In this document: positions 12,739-24,799 of the stretch, piece by piece
Layout: each line of letters opens with the position of its first letter
How positions within the stretch are numbered: position 1 is the stretch's first letter
Assembly (NCBI GenBank): GCA_033297205.1
Contig: MU859171.1
Span: forward strand, 1-64,000
Reading direction: 5' to 3'
DNA length: 64,000 nucleotides
DNA from: Pseudoneurospora amorphoporcata
Lineage: Eukaryota > Ascomycota > Sordariomycetes > Sordariales > Sordariaceae
Notes under the pieces: model-generated
What the model was told of the DNA's origin: nothing
The model's database searches: none
Seen by the model: the letters and a program-made list of their open reading frames with translations, nothing else
Translations under genes and position numbers: made by a program

Positions 12739-13771
12739 GTTGGGCGTATCTTATTCTCGCACCTCCACCTTGTCTGCTGCTGTCCGTAGCCGGCCCAGTC
12801 CACCTTGTTGTTCTCCTTTGACAGTTTACGGTATCTCGTGTAATCGAATGCTAGGTAAAGCAAGTCAGAAAGTGGTGCGGTTGGGTCGGTCCGGTATCCC
12901 CTGTCGTCCAAGAAAGAAATAAGAGCGATACAGCTAAGGTGATTTTTGGTGGTCGTCATGTACTGGGCTAAAGTCGTCTCGTAATTCGTCGTGTGCTATG
13001 TTTTGCAGAATGTGGTCTCTGTTTCTTTGTCGGTATGTCGTGGTACGATAGTAGGTTTGCGGAATAGTAGTCCCTCCAAGGCGTTGAGTTGTTGGTGTGC
13101 GATGTTGACAATGATGCCAAAGTAAATAAAGAAAAGAGTAAGGAACAAAACAACTGAAGGATGCAACCCGTGCGATGCAAAACGAGATGCAAGATGCAAG
13201 GGAGAGAAGGAGAGGCGATTATTGGAAAATAGTCAGTCCTTTGCACTGCACTCGCGTTGCGAAAGGGAAGAATGATGAAGGTCCTCTCCAGCATGGGTGT
13301 TTCCACTCATGCGCGCCCAAGGGAAGTGGAAGCGTGTTTATCGGGCCCGCTGGTTGCTGCAACAACGATTTGCTGAGGTGGCAGGCCCCACTTCCATCAA
13401 TGCGATGCCCATGCCTGCCGGTGGGGGCCTTGCCCGCTGCTGCCCGCTGAAACAGGCCGACTTTGTTTCACAGCTGCGGGCAGCTAGCGTTGAACAAGTG
13501 GCTGACAGGTGGGACGACAGAGCGGCGTTACAGCGCATCAATTCATTCCAACTTTGTTCAGAATAAACCGAATCTATCTTCGCCTTGATACCCAAGAAAG
13601 GTGGTCGGTTCTTTTTGTTCAAACTCCCAAGCTCATCCATCGACAAGCCGACAGGAAATATCGCCCTTCATCTCGATGATTCGCACGTGGCATCCATCCG
13701 CAAGCTGTGGCGTCAATGCATCCGATATTCAAACTCAGCTCTCAAGGTCATATTGTACTTAAATAGAGGCA
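12739..13771. other. intergenic region between kinesin-8 and GH115
   Basis: Promoter side of kinesin-8 and 3' flank of the GH115 gene. Open frames here lack protein-like composition, and I see no RNA gene. Confidence 0.5.
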
Positions 13772-16700
13772 TTAACTTGCACCTATCGGCTTCTTCTTCT
13801 CATACAGCCCACCGAGGGTATCAACCTCGGCCAAAAAGCTAGTCTGGTTATACTTGCCCACCTGGTCCCTACCGACCATGAAGCTCTCAGGCGGTCCAAA
13901 GAAGCTCTTACGAACACCACCCATATCGACAATGATCTTCTGCACCACAACACCCGGCATGAGCGCCTGGAAGCGGAGCTTGTAAGCGCCCTCCTGGGGC
14001 ACCGAGAAGGTGCTGGTGGTGTAGTTGCCGACGGTGCCCCACGCGCTGTCGGCGACGGCGTAACCCCATCCCTCGGGCAGGTTGGTGCCGACCGTGGCAC
14101 CGACCGGACGGACCATCTTGGGTGAGGGGGCTGCTGAGCCGGCTGGGTAAAGGGAGATGCCGTACTCGAGGGGAGTCCACTCGCCGAGGTAGTTAAGCAC
14201 GGGAGACATGAGGACGGTCACGTTGGCCTTGGTGTGGTTGGTGAACAAGTAGAGGTCGTACTCGAGCGCGGGCGCCGTCTCGACCGTCAGCTTCTCCGTG
14301 TTGAGTGGCACGAGACCGACGCCGCTGCCACTACGGCCGTACTTGTTCAGCGTGTGGTAAGTCACCTTGTCGTTGAGCTTCGACTTGGTCTTGGGCGGGA
14401 TCATGGCCGAGTAGTGGGCGCCGGTGATGGTGATGTGCCCGTCGGACTCGACGAAGCCCTTGGTGAAGTTGGAAGGCACGGAGCGGATTTGCACGGGGAT
14501 CTGGACCATAGGCTCGGCATAGCCGTTCCGGTCGAGGCCACGGCACGAGTTCGTGACGTTGATGTTTACGGTGCTGGAGAAGGGTGCCTTTGGCGCCTTG
14601 GACCAGTCAATCGACACCTGGACGCGGGTGTCGGAACCCTTGGGTCCAACTGTGCCATTGTACTGCGACAGCTTGACCCATGGCTGCCATGGAGCAGCCT
14701 GCCAGGCGCAGTCCTTGGTACCGCGGGAGAAGACGTCAAAATAGCGAGTGGCAGGACCATAGGGATCCATGGGCGGGAGCGAGAGCTTGTTGCCGCTGTT
14801 GGAGTGGTACTTGTCGTCACCCTGGACAGTTGCGTTCGAACCCTCGACACCGACACCCACGTGGCCTGCCAGAGAGACAAAGTGAGTCTGGACGTACACC
14901 ATGGCGGGCAAGGTGTTCCGCATGGGCTGCTGCCAGTAGCCGTCATATCCGAGATGGGTTTCTATCAGTTGGTTAGCACAACGCCTCCAAACTTCTCTTC
15001 ACGAAAAGGTCTCAAACTTACGATCCATAAAGTGCCTCCACTTGCCACCGAGCAACGCATCCCAGCGCTCCTGCAACTGCCAGTCCTCATCAGACGCCGC
15101 CAGAACCTGGTTGATCACCTCGTTGGCAGAGTTGCGCTTCTGCCCAGAGTACAGCAAGTTCTTCGCGCCACCCGCATAGATTCTGTGGACGACCTCACCG
15201 CCGATAGCAGGGTGGAGGATCATCTCGAAGAAGGCAGGCTTGTAGGCCTCGTCAAGCTTGTCATATACAGCCTGGGCATGGGCACGGAGCTCAGCCCACT
15301 GCTGCAGAACGGCGTCGGCCTCGTTGTAGTTGATGACCGAGTACGTCTGTGGCTCAACCAGCTCGAACTTGCGTCTACTGGCGTACATGGCATACTTGAT
15401 CATGATATCACCCATCTCGTCGGCATACTTGGAGCCGAACTCGCGAGCGGCCCAGGTCTTGGCCCACTCCTCGGTGCTGTCGACGCCCCATCTCTTCATG
15501 TCATAGCCCAAGTCGAACCAGTGGTTGATGGGGATCTCGTGCGCCTTCATGTCGCCGACGTTGACAATCCAGATTCTGTCGGCGCCGCGAGCATACGTCA
15601 TGTGCATCTGCTCGGTCGTCTTGGAGAGCTGGACGGTGTTGATCCACTTGTAGTTGCGCGGGTCACCGACGTAATCGAAGTGGTAGTAAACACCAGCGCC
15701 TCCGGCACGAGAGGTCTCGTTGAGCAGCGGAAGTCTGCGAACATGGCCCCAGTTGTCATCGGCCCACAGCAGGGTGATGTCGTCGGGAACCTCCAGGCCG
15801 GCGAAGAGGTAGGTCATGACCTCCTTGTACAAGCACCACGCCTGCGGGACGGTGGTGACGTCGGATACAACGAGACCCTTGGCCAGAATATCACGCTGCT
15901 TGTGGACCAGAGTGGTCAGCATATCGACAATGTGATCAACCCCAAGACCTTCAATGGCCGTGTCACCAGTGCCGCGCATGCCCATGGTCCACAGGCTGTT
16001 GCGTGCATAGGGCTTGGCTCTCTGGACACCGTAGCGGAAGTAGTCATCGATGGTCTCGTTGTTCAGGTTGTACGCCCACGGGCCCTGGTAGAAGTGGCCG
16101 AACTCGTTTTGCGCGCGCATCATGGGCTCCGTGTGAGAGGTACCAAGGACGATCTCGAAAGCATCGGCGAAAGGCTGGTTGCCCGGGTCATCGACCTCGA
16201 ACATGGTTCCCCAGAGAGCGGGCCAGAGGTAGTTGGCACGCAGACGAAGAAGAACCTCGAAGATGAGGCCATAGAAGGCAGGCCCGTAGCCGGCGCCATA
16301 AGGAGTCCTCTCCCAGTGCTCCTCGACCCAGTTGGTCAAGGCCGGCTGCTCGTCGTTGAGGAAGAAGCCTCTGTACTTGACTGAGGGAGATTCCTGGACC
16401 TTCTTCTTGTTGAGGGCGTAGATGTTCTTGTTTCGCCTGGTCGGTACGTCGGCCCAGAAATACCACGGGCTAACGCCGATCTGCTCGCTCACGTCGTAGA
16501 TGCCGAAGATGGTTCCGCGAGGGTCGCTTCCGGCAATAACCAGTGCTGAAGAACAGCCCTGGATGGGGTTCTTGATCACCTGGCTGGTGAAAGACTCCCA
16601 TTTGCCCTTGGTGGCCGACACGTCGAGCTTCTTGGAAGCAATAAGGCTATCGATAATCTCGGAGTGTCCGATGGTGCCGGCAATGATGACAGTGTCGGAC

Positions 16701-17135
16701 GGGGAGGGATCGGAATAGGCAGGACCGGTGAAGTTTGCGACTCCAGTGGTGCTGTACTGTTGGGTTGTCAGTCAACTTTGATCGGGCGGTCCAGACTCTC
16801 TTGGTGCTCGCAACTAAGGTACTTGCATGAGTGTTGTTCATATTATCGACCGGGTTGTACGTGTAGACGGCCGGACCGGCACCCTTTTCGCCATTGGAAA
16901 GGGTGTAGTTCGTGCCAGTGACGCGGCCAAAGTCAAGAGCGAGATCACCAGCAGCGCGGACGACTCCCCAGTATTCGTACTTGGCCACGCGGATTTGACC
17001 TTTGGAGATCTTGCCACCAGCAATCTGGAGAGCACCCGGTGCTTTGTCGAAGGAGATGAGGGGCTCCTGGCCTAGGGCCGAAACCACGGAGGTGAAGGCG
17101 AGCCATAAGGCCCCCTTGGCGCCCGTGAGGAGCAT
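13772..17135 (-). CDS. secreted GH115 xylan alpha-1,2-glucuronidase
   Basis: Three exons, 17135-16827, 16756-15022 and 14961-13772, give 1077 residues. The first intron uses a GC donor (GCAAGT); no GT donor restores the frame. Residues 1-22 (MLLTGAKGALWLAFTSVVSA) form a signal peptide. The body carries GH115 landmarks: IAGSDPRGTIFGIYDVSEQIGVSPW, then GFFLNDEQPAL, LWADDNWGH, and DQTHLGYDGYWQQP across the second splice. The length fits the family with its four-domain layout. GH115 enzymes release (4-O-methyl)glucuronic acid from the internal residues of glucuronoxylan, working outside the cell with xylanases. Two GGATAAA motifs upstream (17392, 17577) fit the relaxed XlnR/XLR-1 consensus, which suggests induction by xylan or xylose. 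Several N-glycosylation sequons are present. Confidence 0.95.
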
Positions 17136-17391
17136 TGTGAGGAGGGCTCAATGGCACGCTATACCCGGACTATACAGGAGCAACTGTATGGACGATGGGT
17201 ATCAACGAATGCTTGAGAGAGCTCTTCTATCCGGCAGCTTGGAGAACAACACACGGTGAGACAGCAACTTCACGATCAACTGGGCAGACGTTGGGATAAT
17301 ATACCGAAGCGGCGAGCGAACACGAGGACGGCTCATATGCCCCCGATGACGGCATGATGCTTCTGGTCTTTCCATCTTTGTGGATAAATAA

Positions 17392-17398
17392 ATTAACC
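17392..17398 (+). promoter_or_regulatory. candidate XLR-1/XlnR site (GGATAAA)
   Basis: The motif matches the relaxed GGNTAAA consensus of the xylanolytic regulator and lies about 257 bp upstream of the GH115 start codon. Such a short motif also occurs by chance. Confidence 0.35.
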
Positions 17399-17576
17399 AG
17401 GAGGGAAACCGTTGGATACGTAACATTCGTTCTTCCGGAAGGTCGTCGTTGATCCCGTTGACCTGGCTCGCTTTCCCCACGAAAGGCTAGTGCCCGGCAA
17501 ATACCACCTTGGCCACGCTACCGTACCCCAGGAACCAGAGTTGGAGATGGAGGAGGCGGATCGCTACTGGTACGGC

Positions 17577-17583
17577 GGATAAA
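17577..17583 (+). promoter_or_regulatory. second candidate XLR-1/XlnR site (GGATAAA)
   Basis: A second copy in the same orientation, about 442 bp upstream of GH115. A third match, on the opposite strand, lies at 18064-18070. The pairing makes function more likely than for a single copy, but it is untested. Confidence 0.35.
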
Positions 17584-19229
17584 AAGAAGCTTGGGGAAAG
17601 AAAAGCGAGCGAGGTTGGGGACTTGGAGAAGTATCTTTTCCCCTTCATGATTGGTCGGTGAAGTTCGTTGGCGAAGGACATTGTCCCGCAATTTCCGCTG
17701 TGGGAGTACCAAACCGCGAAGGGTTGTTTTGATATTTGAGCTCGGGAGATGTCCAACGCTAAGAACCTGCCTGGCCATGGCCATTGAGGGCCAGGCAGAC
17801 GATACGATTTTCCGCTCACATCTTCAAGTCAAAGAAGGTAGTCCCATTAGTCAACCTTGAAAGCATCTTCACCACCCCTGGGCCAGGATGAAGTCGCCCC
17901 GGGAGAAGCCGAGGCGAGGTTGTCTTGAAGAAGATGACGAACGATGGAGACCCCCGGGGGATCGAACAACCGTTAACGAAAAGTTGGGGGAAAAGCGGAC
18001 GTAGCGATCCCCTAGATGGTAAGGTATTGCGGGGAAGCGGAGAGAGTGGGACTCGATTTTCTTTTTATCCGGGAGCCAATGTTCTTGGCAACATCGACCC
18101 TGGCCTTGATCCTGGGATCGTTTCCTGAGGAACTTGTTGTTGGTCTCGTGAGCTCGCATGAGAAGAGAGTGGTTGAGCTAACATCAGGTCCTTGGGAATA
18201 CCTATCGGATGATCATGGCAGCAAATGCGGCACAAAGCGTGGAGACGAAATGTGTGCTTCCCGCTCATCGACAATGCCGGGGCCGAGATATGGGCGATGG
18301 AAGATATCCGTCAGCGTGGAAGACTGGAGATGTTCTGTCCTTTTTCTTTCGGGTGGTTCCAGTGTTCACATACCATATCCAAGCTGTCGGGTTGGCGAAT
18401 AGGGGCATCGAAACCGTCTCCTGTGCAGCGTATCCTCAAGCGCAACCCTCCACCTTCTGCCTTGTTCATTTCCCCGGACTGGCGGAGACTGGGTAACAAT
18501 CTATTTCCGTCCTATGAGCGTTGTGTTGGCTAAGTGGGTGTATACTAGAAGTCAATCATGGAACCAGGCGTGCATTGCAGTGGTGATCGCGCAGCGGGCA
18601 GATTGTCCATCTCTCTCTTGCTTCCCGGCCAGGTTAAAAACTTTTGTTCGAGATTGGCTGTCTTTGTCAAGCCACCCACAAAAAGAAAAAGAACAAAAAT
18701 GGAAGAGAAAAATGAAAAGGGAAAAAGAATGAAAAAAGCGAAGAAGGAACTGAGAGGAAAGAAGATTTGAGAAGTTGTCAGTCACGGAAGGCACGACCAG
18801 GGGCACTCGTGTAGTGCTTCCTTCTTCCCGTCATCAGGCAGACATATATCTGCTCGTTTGACCAAGTTGCTCAGCGTGCTTTCCTTCTGCCACAGAGTGG
18901 AAGGAGGCAGGACCACAAGCAACTAAAAAAGAAAGACATACAAACACCAGGTTATGAGCATCGACAAGCAGTCACTGATATTGGCAAGTACCAAGAAAAA
19001 CTTGACGGGGTTCTGGCATACCATGGGGGTAGTTGTGCCGGTTGGATCGCGAAATCATGACATGTCCCGCATGTCCAAAGTTCAACTCTATCATGATAAA
19101 AGCACTGCTACAAACTGCTCGATCCCAAGCTCGTCGCCAACCTAACGCCAGACTCGCCAGACTCGCCAGCACTGAACTCTGAAAGTAGGAAAACAAGGCA
19201 ATGCAAAGGATGCCTCTAATATCATCCAC

Positions 19230-20542
19230 TTAGCCACCACTCACAGCCTTCTTCCCCGTCAAATCCCATCTCCTCACCAACCTCTCAATCTGCTCCTGCA
19301 TATCACAGAAAATCCCAATAGCCTGCCCCAACTTCCTCTCGCTCTCTCCCGCCTCGGCTCTAGTAAACGCCAACCGCCACTGACTTTGGTCCCTGATCAG
19401 CTCCTTCAGCCTCAGCGCATCGCCATTCGGACCCGTAATCGCCGCCGCGGCCGCCGCGCCCACCGTGCCCGCACCCGGCCACCCTGCCGCCGGCGTGGCC
19501 TCCAGCTCGGTCAACAGCGGCGGGCTTACCGTTATGTGCTTCACCGCGCCCGCCAGCCTCATCACCTCGTCCACGCTCGTCAGGGAAGCAGCCATGACCT
19601 GCGTCTGCGTCTGCAAATTCAGAGAACCATGCGCGGCTTCGGTGGCAGAAGCAACTTGATCGCAGTAGCGCTGGGCCGCGCCGCAAAAGAGGGCCGCCCG
19701 GTCCTTGTTGGCGTCCGTGTAGGTGGCGTCCAAGTGCACGCGCAGCTCGTTGACGTAGGGGGCTACGTAGCGGCAGCCGGCGTCGACGGCGAGGGCGACC
19801 TGCTCCATGCTGAAGACCATGGTGGCGAGGGTGGCGATGGAGTGCCGGTTTTCGAGCACGCGGCAGGCTTGCAGACCTTCCCAGGTGGCAGGGATCTTGA
19901 TGCATACGCGCGAGGTGTCGAAGTTGGGGGAGAGGTGTTTGACGTGGGCCATGATTCCTAGGTGGGTGAGTTGTTAGTATCAATAAATAGGTGGTCTCCC
20001 ACGCGATACTTGGGGGCGGCAGGCTTGCTTGTAACAAGTATACTCACTCTCAGCGTTCTTGACGGTTTTCTCGGTGGAATAACACCATTTCGGATTGGTC
20101 TGGATGTGGATGAAGCCGTTCAGGTGTGGAGCAAAGCGCAGGGCGAGGCCGACGGCCAGCAACTCGGCGGCAAGCTCTTCTACCGTGGCATCGGTTTGGT
20201 TCCCAGACATCCAGTGGGCGATGGGAATGACCTCGTCGATCAGACTCTGGTAGATGAGCTTTCCATCGGTGTCGACTTTGGTGATTTCAGCAAGAACAAT
20301 GGCCTGGGTCGTGTTGGTGATGGTGTTTTCTAGTGTGTGTCATCCATATGCCCCTGGGAGTGTAGACATACCTGATTTGATGTACAATCCGCAAAAGGAC
20401 CGTATATGCGCGCGACTGTCCAAGTGCGTTACTCAGTCTGTTTTCTGCCGACATACAATCTATGGAGTTGCTTACCATGGGCGTCGAGAGTGTCACAGTC
20501 GACCGTGCTCAAGCCACGAAGCTGATCAAGGAGAGAAGCCAT
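19230..20542 (-). CDS. transaldolase
   Basis: Four exons, 20542-20476, 20415-20372 (44 nt), 20303-20048 and 19957-19230, join in frame to 364 residues. The start MASLLDQLRGLSTVDCDTLD precedes YGPFADCTSNQAIV, and RVCIKIPATWEG carries the Schiff-base lysine at about residue 143, close to the position of the yeast Tal1 lysine. Transaldolase moves a dihydroxyacetone unit between sedoheptulose 7-phosphate or fructose 6-phosphate and erythrose 4-phosphate or glyceraldehyde 3-phosphate in the non-oxidative pentose phosphate pathway, in the cytosol. The sequence uses TSNQ where classical enzymes have TTNPS, so it belongs to a divergent fungal branch, perhaps a second paralogue rather than the main housekeeping enzyme. 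It lies upstream of GH115, whose products feed pentose metabolism. Confidence 0.9.
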
Positions 20543-20916
20543 GGTGATTGGTGAGCTTTTGTTGTACAGCTCCGGAAATTCCGGTGTACTGGGGGAATCG
20601 CAGGATGACTGGCTAGCGATGGGCCGTGTGAAATCTGTGAATGGATAAAACATGGAGAATGGGAGTGTAAGATGGAATTTTGGTTTTGGGATGTCCTCAA
20701 CTGCATGTTGATCTCCCCGTTCAGGAACTGTTTGTGCAAGGCTGGGGCTATGACGACATTGGCTGATCTGCGCCAGGTAGGCCACCCGCTAATACCTGTT
20801 TGGACTTTGGTGTTTCAAAAGAACAAAAAGAGGGGTCCAATGGGATGAAAAGAAAAACAAGGAAATTGACAAACACAAGGATCAATGGAAGGGAAGCTGC
20901 CAAAAAGGCAACGGGC

Positions 20917-20922
20917 AAAAAA
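20917..20922 (-). terminator. RNA polymerase III terminator of tRNA-Glu
   Basis: Six T residues on the minus strand begin eleven bases beyond the tRNA 3' end. Confidence 0.65.
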
Positions 20923-20933
20923 GATGTTGGAGA

Positions 20934-21025
20934 CTCGGATACCGGGAGTCGAACCCGGGGCTGTTGAGAGAGCAGTCACTCCTGAGAAGTGAGAGTCAAC
21001 GATGTTACCGCTACACCATACCCGA
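20934..21025 (-). tRNA. tRNA-Glu(CTC) with intron
   Basis: The minus strand gives acceptor halves TCGGGTA and TATCCGA, a D-arm, and an anticodon stem GTTGA/TCAAC enclosing CTC. An intron of about 21 nt follows position 37, and the T-arm GGGTTCGACTCCC is intact. The stated end includes the discriminator base. Confidence 0.9.
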
Positions 21026-21779
21026 TTGAACTGATATGGTCCGATTTGTTGTTGAGGAAAGCTTGGATTGTGGTAATTATCTATCGATATGCTCTAGGGA
21101 GGCTGAAGTCGACCCCCAACGATACGTCATGGATCCAACTGAAGACTAAGGTGCGCATCAAGCGACTAGACGCGCGCCTTGATCTTTATATCCATCACAT
21201 AATGCTTGGGGCCGATTTTAGCAATTCCAAGGTGGCGTTTATTTCCGAGAAGGGAGGCGCCGTGGAAATACGTTAGGTCTCATTGGCGGCTTAGACGCCC
21301 TTGGAGAGAACCGGCGCTTAGACTTGGAAGCCATTCAAGCCGCCATTGAACGCCATGTTACAGCGGGTAAACAGAATATTGCTGTAGAGACATGCGGTCA
21401 TATATCGGTCATTGTTGATGTTTGTTCGAATGACAGATAGTTGATGATTCGCGATTGAGATGAACTGGTCCAAGCTCCCCTCTTCTGCACGGGCCAGCCA
21501 CAGCACCCTCGCCGGGGGCTTGTTCCGCTGTTTTAGCTAGGTAACATGGCTTGGTGGGGCATTTTTTTGGATGGAATTGGGCATTTGCTTGTGTGCCGGC
21601 TCCGGTCCAATTGCCCATTCTCGATTTCTCGGCCGCCCAGTCCTGTCCCGTCCCTATCCTCGATCTGGAATTCGCCCGGAACGCCAACTGCCGACCCCGG
21701 TCGCTTCTCTCCGGATTACCAAGGCGACGGACGATGGCGATTCGATCCGGCACCTGAAATCTTTCTCCCCCTTCGAACG

Positions 21780-23435
21780 ATGCGGCCGCCGACGTCCACC
21801 CTCCGACGCAATGTCCTCCTCGACAGAGTCGTGTGTCAACACCAGCGACTAGTACTACAAGGAGTACCACAGACCAGGTTGTTGCCCGGTGCCCTTAGGA
21901 CTCTTAGCACAAATTCACGCGCCTCCACCGTGTCGACTTCACAACCTCTCAAGGCCGGCTATTTCGTCTCCAATGCCTTTCTCCCCTCCCGCGTCAAGGC
22001 CAATGGCATCCACGACTCGGCCAGCTCCCAACGGAGCAGCACGGTAGCTTCCACCAGCAACACAATAACAACAACAACAACAGCCAATGCCGCCGATGGA
22101 TCGAGCAGCTCTACAACACCACCGACGACGACAACATCCACCGACCTACCACCGGTCGATAATACCCTCCTCCCCCACCGACGCCGACAAGCTCAACGGA
22201 AAGCCGCAGCCGCCGCGGCCGCAGCAGCAGAAGCAACCGGCGAAACATCATCAACACCCCTCATAAACCCCGACGCCCCGACCGCCGGCCTAGCCCCCGA
22301 TGCCTCCTCGCAGCTCGCCGCCGCCGCCGCCTCCGCGCCCGCCGACTCCCTCAAGCGTCGTCTCTCCTCCATGCTCTCGCTTTCCAAGCCGCGCCTGACG
22401 GTTCTCGTCGTCCTGTCAGCCATGGTTCCCTACGCCTTATACCCGGTCCCCTCCTTTCTGACCTCCTCCGCGCTCGACACCGCTCTGGCCCCCTCCCTCT
22501 CCCCTCTAACCCTCTTGTTCCTCACCACCGGAACGACCCTCTGCTCCGCCTCGGCCAACGCCCTCAACATGCTCTACGAGCCCGACACCGACAGCAAAAT
22601 GACGCGCACGCGCACCCGCCCCTTGGTCCGGCGCCTGCTCACCACAAAGGCCGCCGTCCTTTTCGCCGTCGGCTGCGGCCTAGCCGGCACCTTGGCTCTC
22701 TACTTCGGCGTCAACCCCACCGTGTCCTTCCTCGGCGCCGCCAACATCGCGCTTTACGCCGGTGTTTACACGCCCCTCAAGCGCATCAGCGCCGTCAACA
22801 CCTGGGTAGGCGCCATCGTCGGGGGAATCCCTCCCCTGATGGGCTGGGCCGCAGCAGCCGGCGAGTCCGCCACCGGCGACGGAACCTGGCGCGAGCTTCT
22901 ATTCGCTTCGGACGGCTCCTCCCTAGGCGGCTGGCTTTTCGCCGGCCTCCTGTTCGCCTGGCAGTTCCCGCACTTCATGCCCTTGTCGTGGGGCATCCGA
23001 CACGAGTACAAAGCTGCCGGCCTGCGCATGCTCGCGTGGACGAACCCGGCGAGGAACGGGCGCGTGGCGCTTAGGTACAGCCTGGCCTTCATCCCGCTTT
23101 GTGTCGCGCTGAGCGCCACGGGCGTGACCGAGTGGAGCTTTGCCCTGACGAGCTTGCCGGTTAACGCGTGGTTGGTTTGGGAGGCGGTCAAGTTCTGGAG
23201 GCTGGAGGGACACAAGGGCAGTGCCAGGGCACTGTTTTGGGCGAGTGTGTGGCATTTGCCCGTGATTATGGTGTTGGCGCTCGCGCAGAAGAAGGGCATG
23301 TGGGGGAGGGTTTGGAGGAGTGTGTTTGGGGAGCCTGAGGAGGAAGATGAGGAGGGGGAGTGGGTCTATGAGGATGAGGAAGAGGAGCTGGGAGGTGGTG
23401 GTGTGGATGTGGTGAAGGGATTTGCGAAGAAGTAG
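21780..23435 (+). CDS. cox10: protoheme IX farnesyltransferase, mitochondrial (COX10)
   Basis: One exon encodes 551 residues from the ATG at 21780 (MRPPTSTLRRNVLL), which begins an Arg-rich, acid-poor presequence typical of mitochondrial import. A long Ser/Thr/Ala-rich linker follows. From about residue 205 comes the UbiA prenyltransferase core, with the first membrane segment after LSLSKPRLTVLVV. The prenyl-diphosphate/Mg motif is NALNMLYEPDTDSKMTRTRTRP (about 260-281), and the second conserved loop is YTPLKRISAVNTWVGAIVGGIPPLMGW. The enzyme adds a farnesyl group to haem B to form haem O, the first step towards haem A of cytochrome c oxidase, in the inner mitochondrial membrane. The acidic C-terminal tail (EEEDEEGEW) is unusual but of low complexity. 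An earlier in-frame ATG at 21546 is less likely. Confidence 0.96.
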   Translation: MRPPTSTLRRNVLLDRVVCQHQRLVLQGVPQTRLLPGALRTLSTNSRASTVSTSQPLKAGYFVSNAFLPSRVKANGIHDSASSQRSSTVASTSNTITTTTTANAADGSSSSTTPPTTTTSTDLPPVDNTLLPHRRRQAQRKAAAAAAAAAEATGETSSTPLINPDAPTAGLAPDASSQLAAAAASAPADSLKRRLSSMLSLSKPRLTVLVVLSAMVPYALYPVPSFLTSSALDTALAPSLSPLTLLFLTTGTTLCSASANALNMLYEPDTDSKMTRTRTRPLVRRLLTTKAAVLFAVGCGLAGTLALYFGVNPTVSFLGAANIALYAGVYTPLKRISAVNTWVGAIVGGIPPLMGWAAAAGESATGDGTWRELLFASDGSSLGGWLFAGLLFAWQFPHFMPLSWGIRHEYKAAGLRMLAWTNPARNGRVALRYSLAFIPLCVALSATGVTEWSFALTSLPVNAWLVWEAVKFWRLEGHKGSARALFWASVWHLPVIMVLALAQKKGMWGRVWRSVFGEPEEEDEEGEWVYEDEEEELGGGGVDVVKGFAKK

Positions 23436-24799
23436 ATTTTTTTTTCTTCTTTTCTTTTGGTATGTGTATGTATGTATGTGTGTGTGGTTTGGGGAAATTT
23501 GGTTCATTGGTATAAAATGGTATTCTAAAGGAAGCACATCGTTGTTCAAGGATTGCAAAATTGTATAAATACTTAAGAATGTTGTTGTATACTTGGTACT
23601 TGCACAAACATGGATGGATGGATGGATGGAAAGCAAAGATGAAGCAGGAGCGAGTGTAGGTTATGTGGCTGTCGCGTGTGTATTTGCATAAGGGGACTTG
23701 GAATCGCAAACTAAGTACCTTATGAACCGTGCTTATTAGTGTACTCTAGTTCTAAACCGAACTTTGTGGCTAAAAAGTGGCAAAGACAGGATTGATGTGA
23801 CGGATTCCAGAAAGTCCGATTCTGGATCCATGTTATGCCTATTAATCATACATTCTTCCTGTCTATCGATATACCGAAATCTTCACCTTGCTATAATCAT
23901 CGGCATCATCATCATCAAGACCGTTCCACCCACACCGCCCTGTCTATGCATGCATGCCTTGCTGTCTCCATCTTTATGCCGCCGTCCTTCCATTTGCCGA
24001 TCGATGGCTCTCTGGTTAGAGCGAAGAAGAGGGAAATCCGAATTGAAAGAGTGGAAACCAAAAATCATCAGAAAACAGAGAGACATAAAAGACTTAACGA
24101 GTTCAAAAGACACAGGAGAGGGAAGAAAGAAGATGGAAAATATCGCTGTGAACGCTCGCCTGATATGTTGATAAGTGACCGACTGATGCGGAAGAGACAA
24201 GGAGATGGATGAGTGCATACCTAAGGACCAGAGCATCGAGCTTGTAAAAAGAGAGAGAGGTAAAATATTCAGATATGCCGATAGTTCAACCTTTATTTTT
24301 TTTATTTTTATTTTTATTTTCCTTTTATCCAAAACAATGCCAGCTCTAATAATGGAAAGAAAAACGCCATGTCTGAAATAGAATTGGAGATGAGATATAA
24401 AATAAATGCATTCATGAACAGCGAGAGTACCCTACCATGGGACTTTGCAACCCAGCCAATAAATAACAATAACAACAACGCCCCTGGAACGCCGTGTGGA
24501 AGAAAGCGAGACCAAGAACGCCTGCCTAGGAAAACTGCCCATGTAGAACAACAGGAAAAAATTCAACAAAACAAGTAACCCGATAGAACGCCCATCTTGT
24601 GCACAACTGGATGTAAAGAGTGTGTGTAATATCCCCAACCCAGTAAGAACCGTCCGTCAATGCCCCCTTTTCAAACCGAACCGAGACAAGATAAAAAAAA
24701 AAAAAAAAATGACGTGAGACAATGACCTGAGGAGACATTAAGGAGGTAGAGAGAGACTAAAGGAAAAGGTTGTCGAGAATGATAACTACACCCAGTTAC
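23436..24799. other. intergenic region between convergent COX10 and Myb genes
   Basis: 3' UTRs of both genes. Contains GGAT tandem units near 23610-23630, T/A-rich runs near 24295-24320 and an A run near 24694-24709. No gene is supported. Confidence 0.5.

Larger units (their letters stand above)
17136..19229. other. 2.1-kb intergenic region upstream of GH115
   Basis: Open frames in this stretch show no conserved features. It contains the candidate XLR-1 sites annotated separately and an A-rich stretch near 18670-18770. It is long for a promoter of this kind and probably also holds the transaldolase 3' UTR. Confidence 0.5.
20543..21779. other. intergenic region with tRNA-Glu
   Basis: Apart from the tRNA this contains the transaldolase promoter and the COX10 5' flank. 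The COX10 frame stays open upstream to 21546, but that extension is not mitochondrial-presequence-like. No further gene is seen. Confidence 0.5.

Noticed and set aside
14234..16384. A 716-codon open frame on the plus strand across the GH115 gene
   Set aside because: It is antisense to well-supported GH115 coding sequence and has repetitive Val/Leu/Asp/Gly composition typical of the reverse strand of GC-rich genes.
21546..21779. Upstream extension of the COX10 frame
   Set aside because: The extension begins in-frame but reads as aromatic- and Pro-rich sequence. The ATG at 21780 starts a better mitochondrial presequence.
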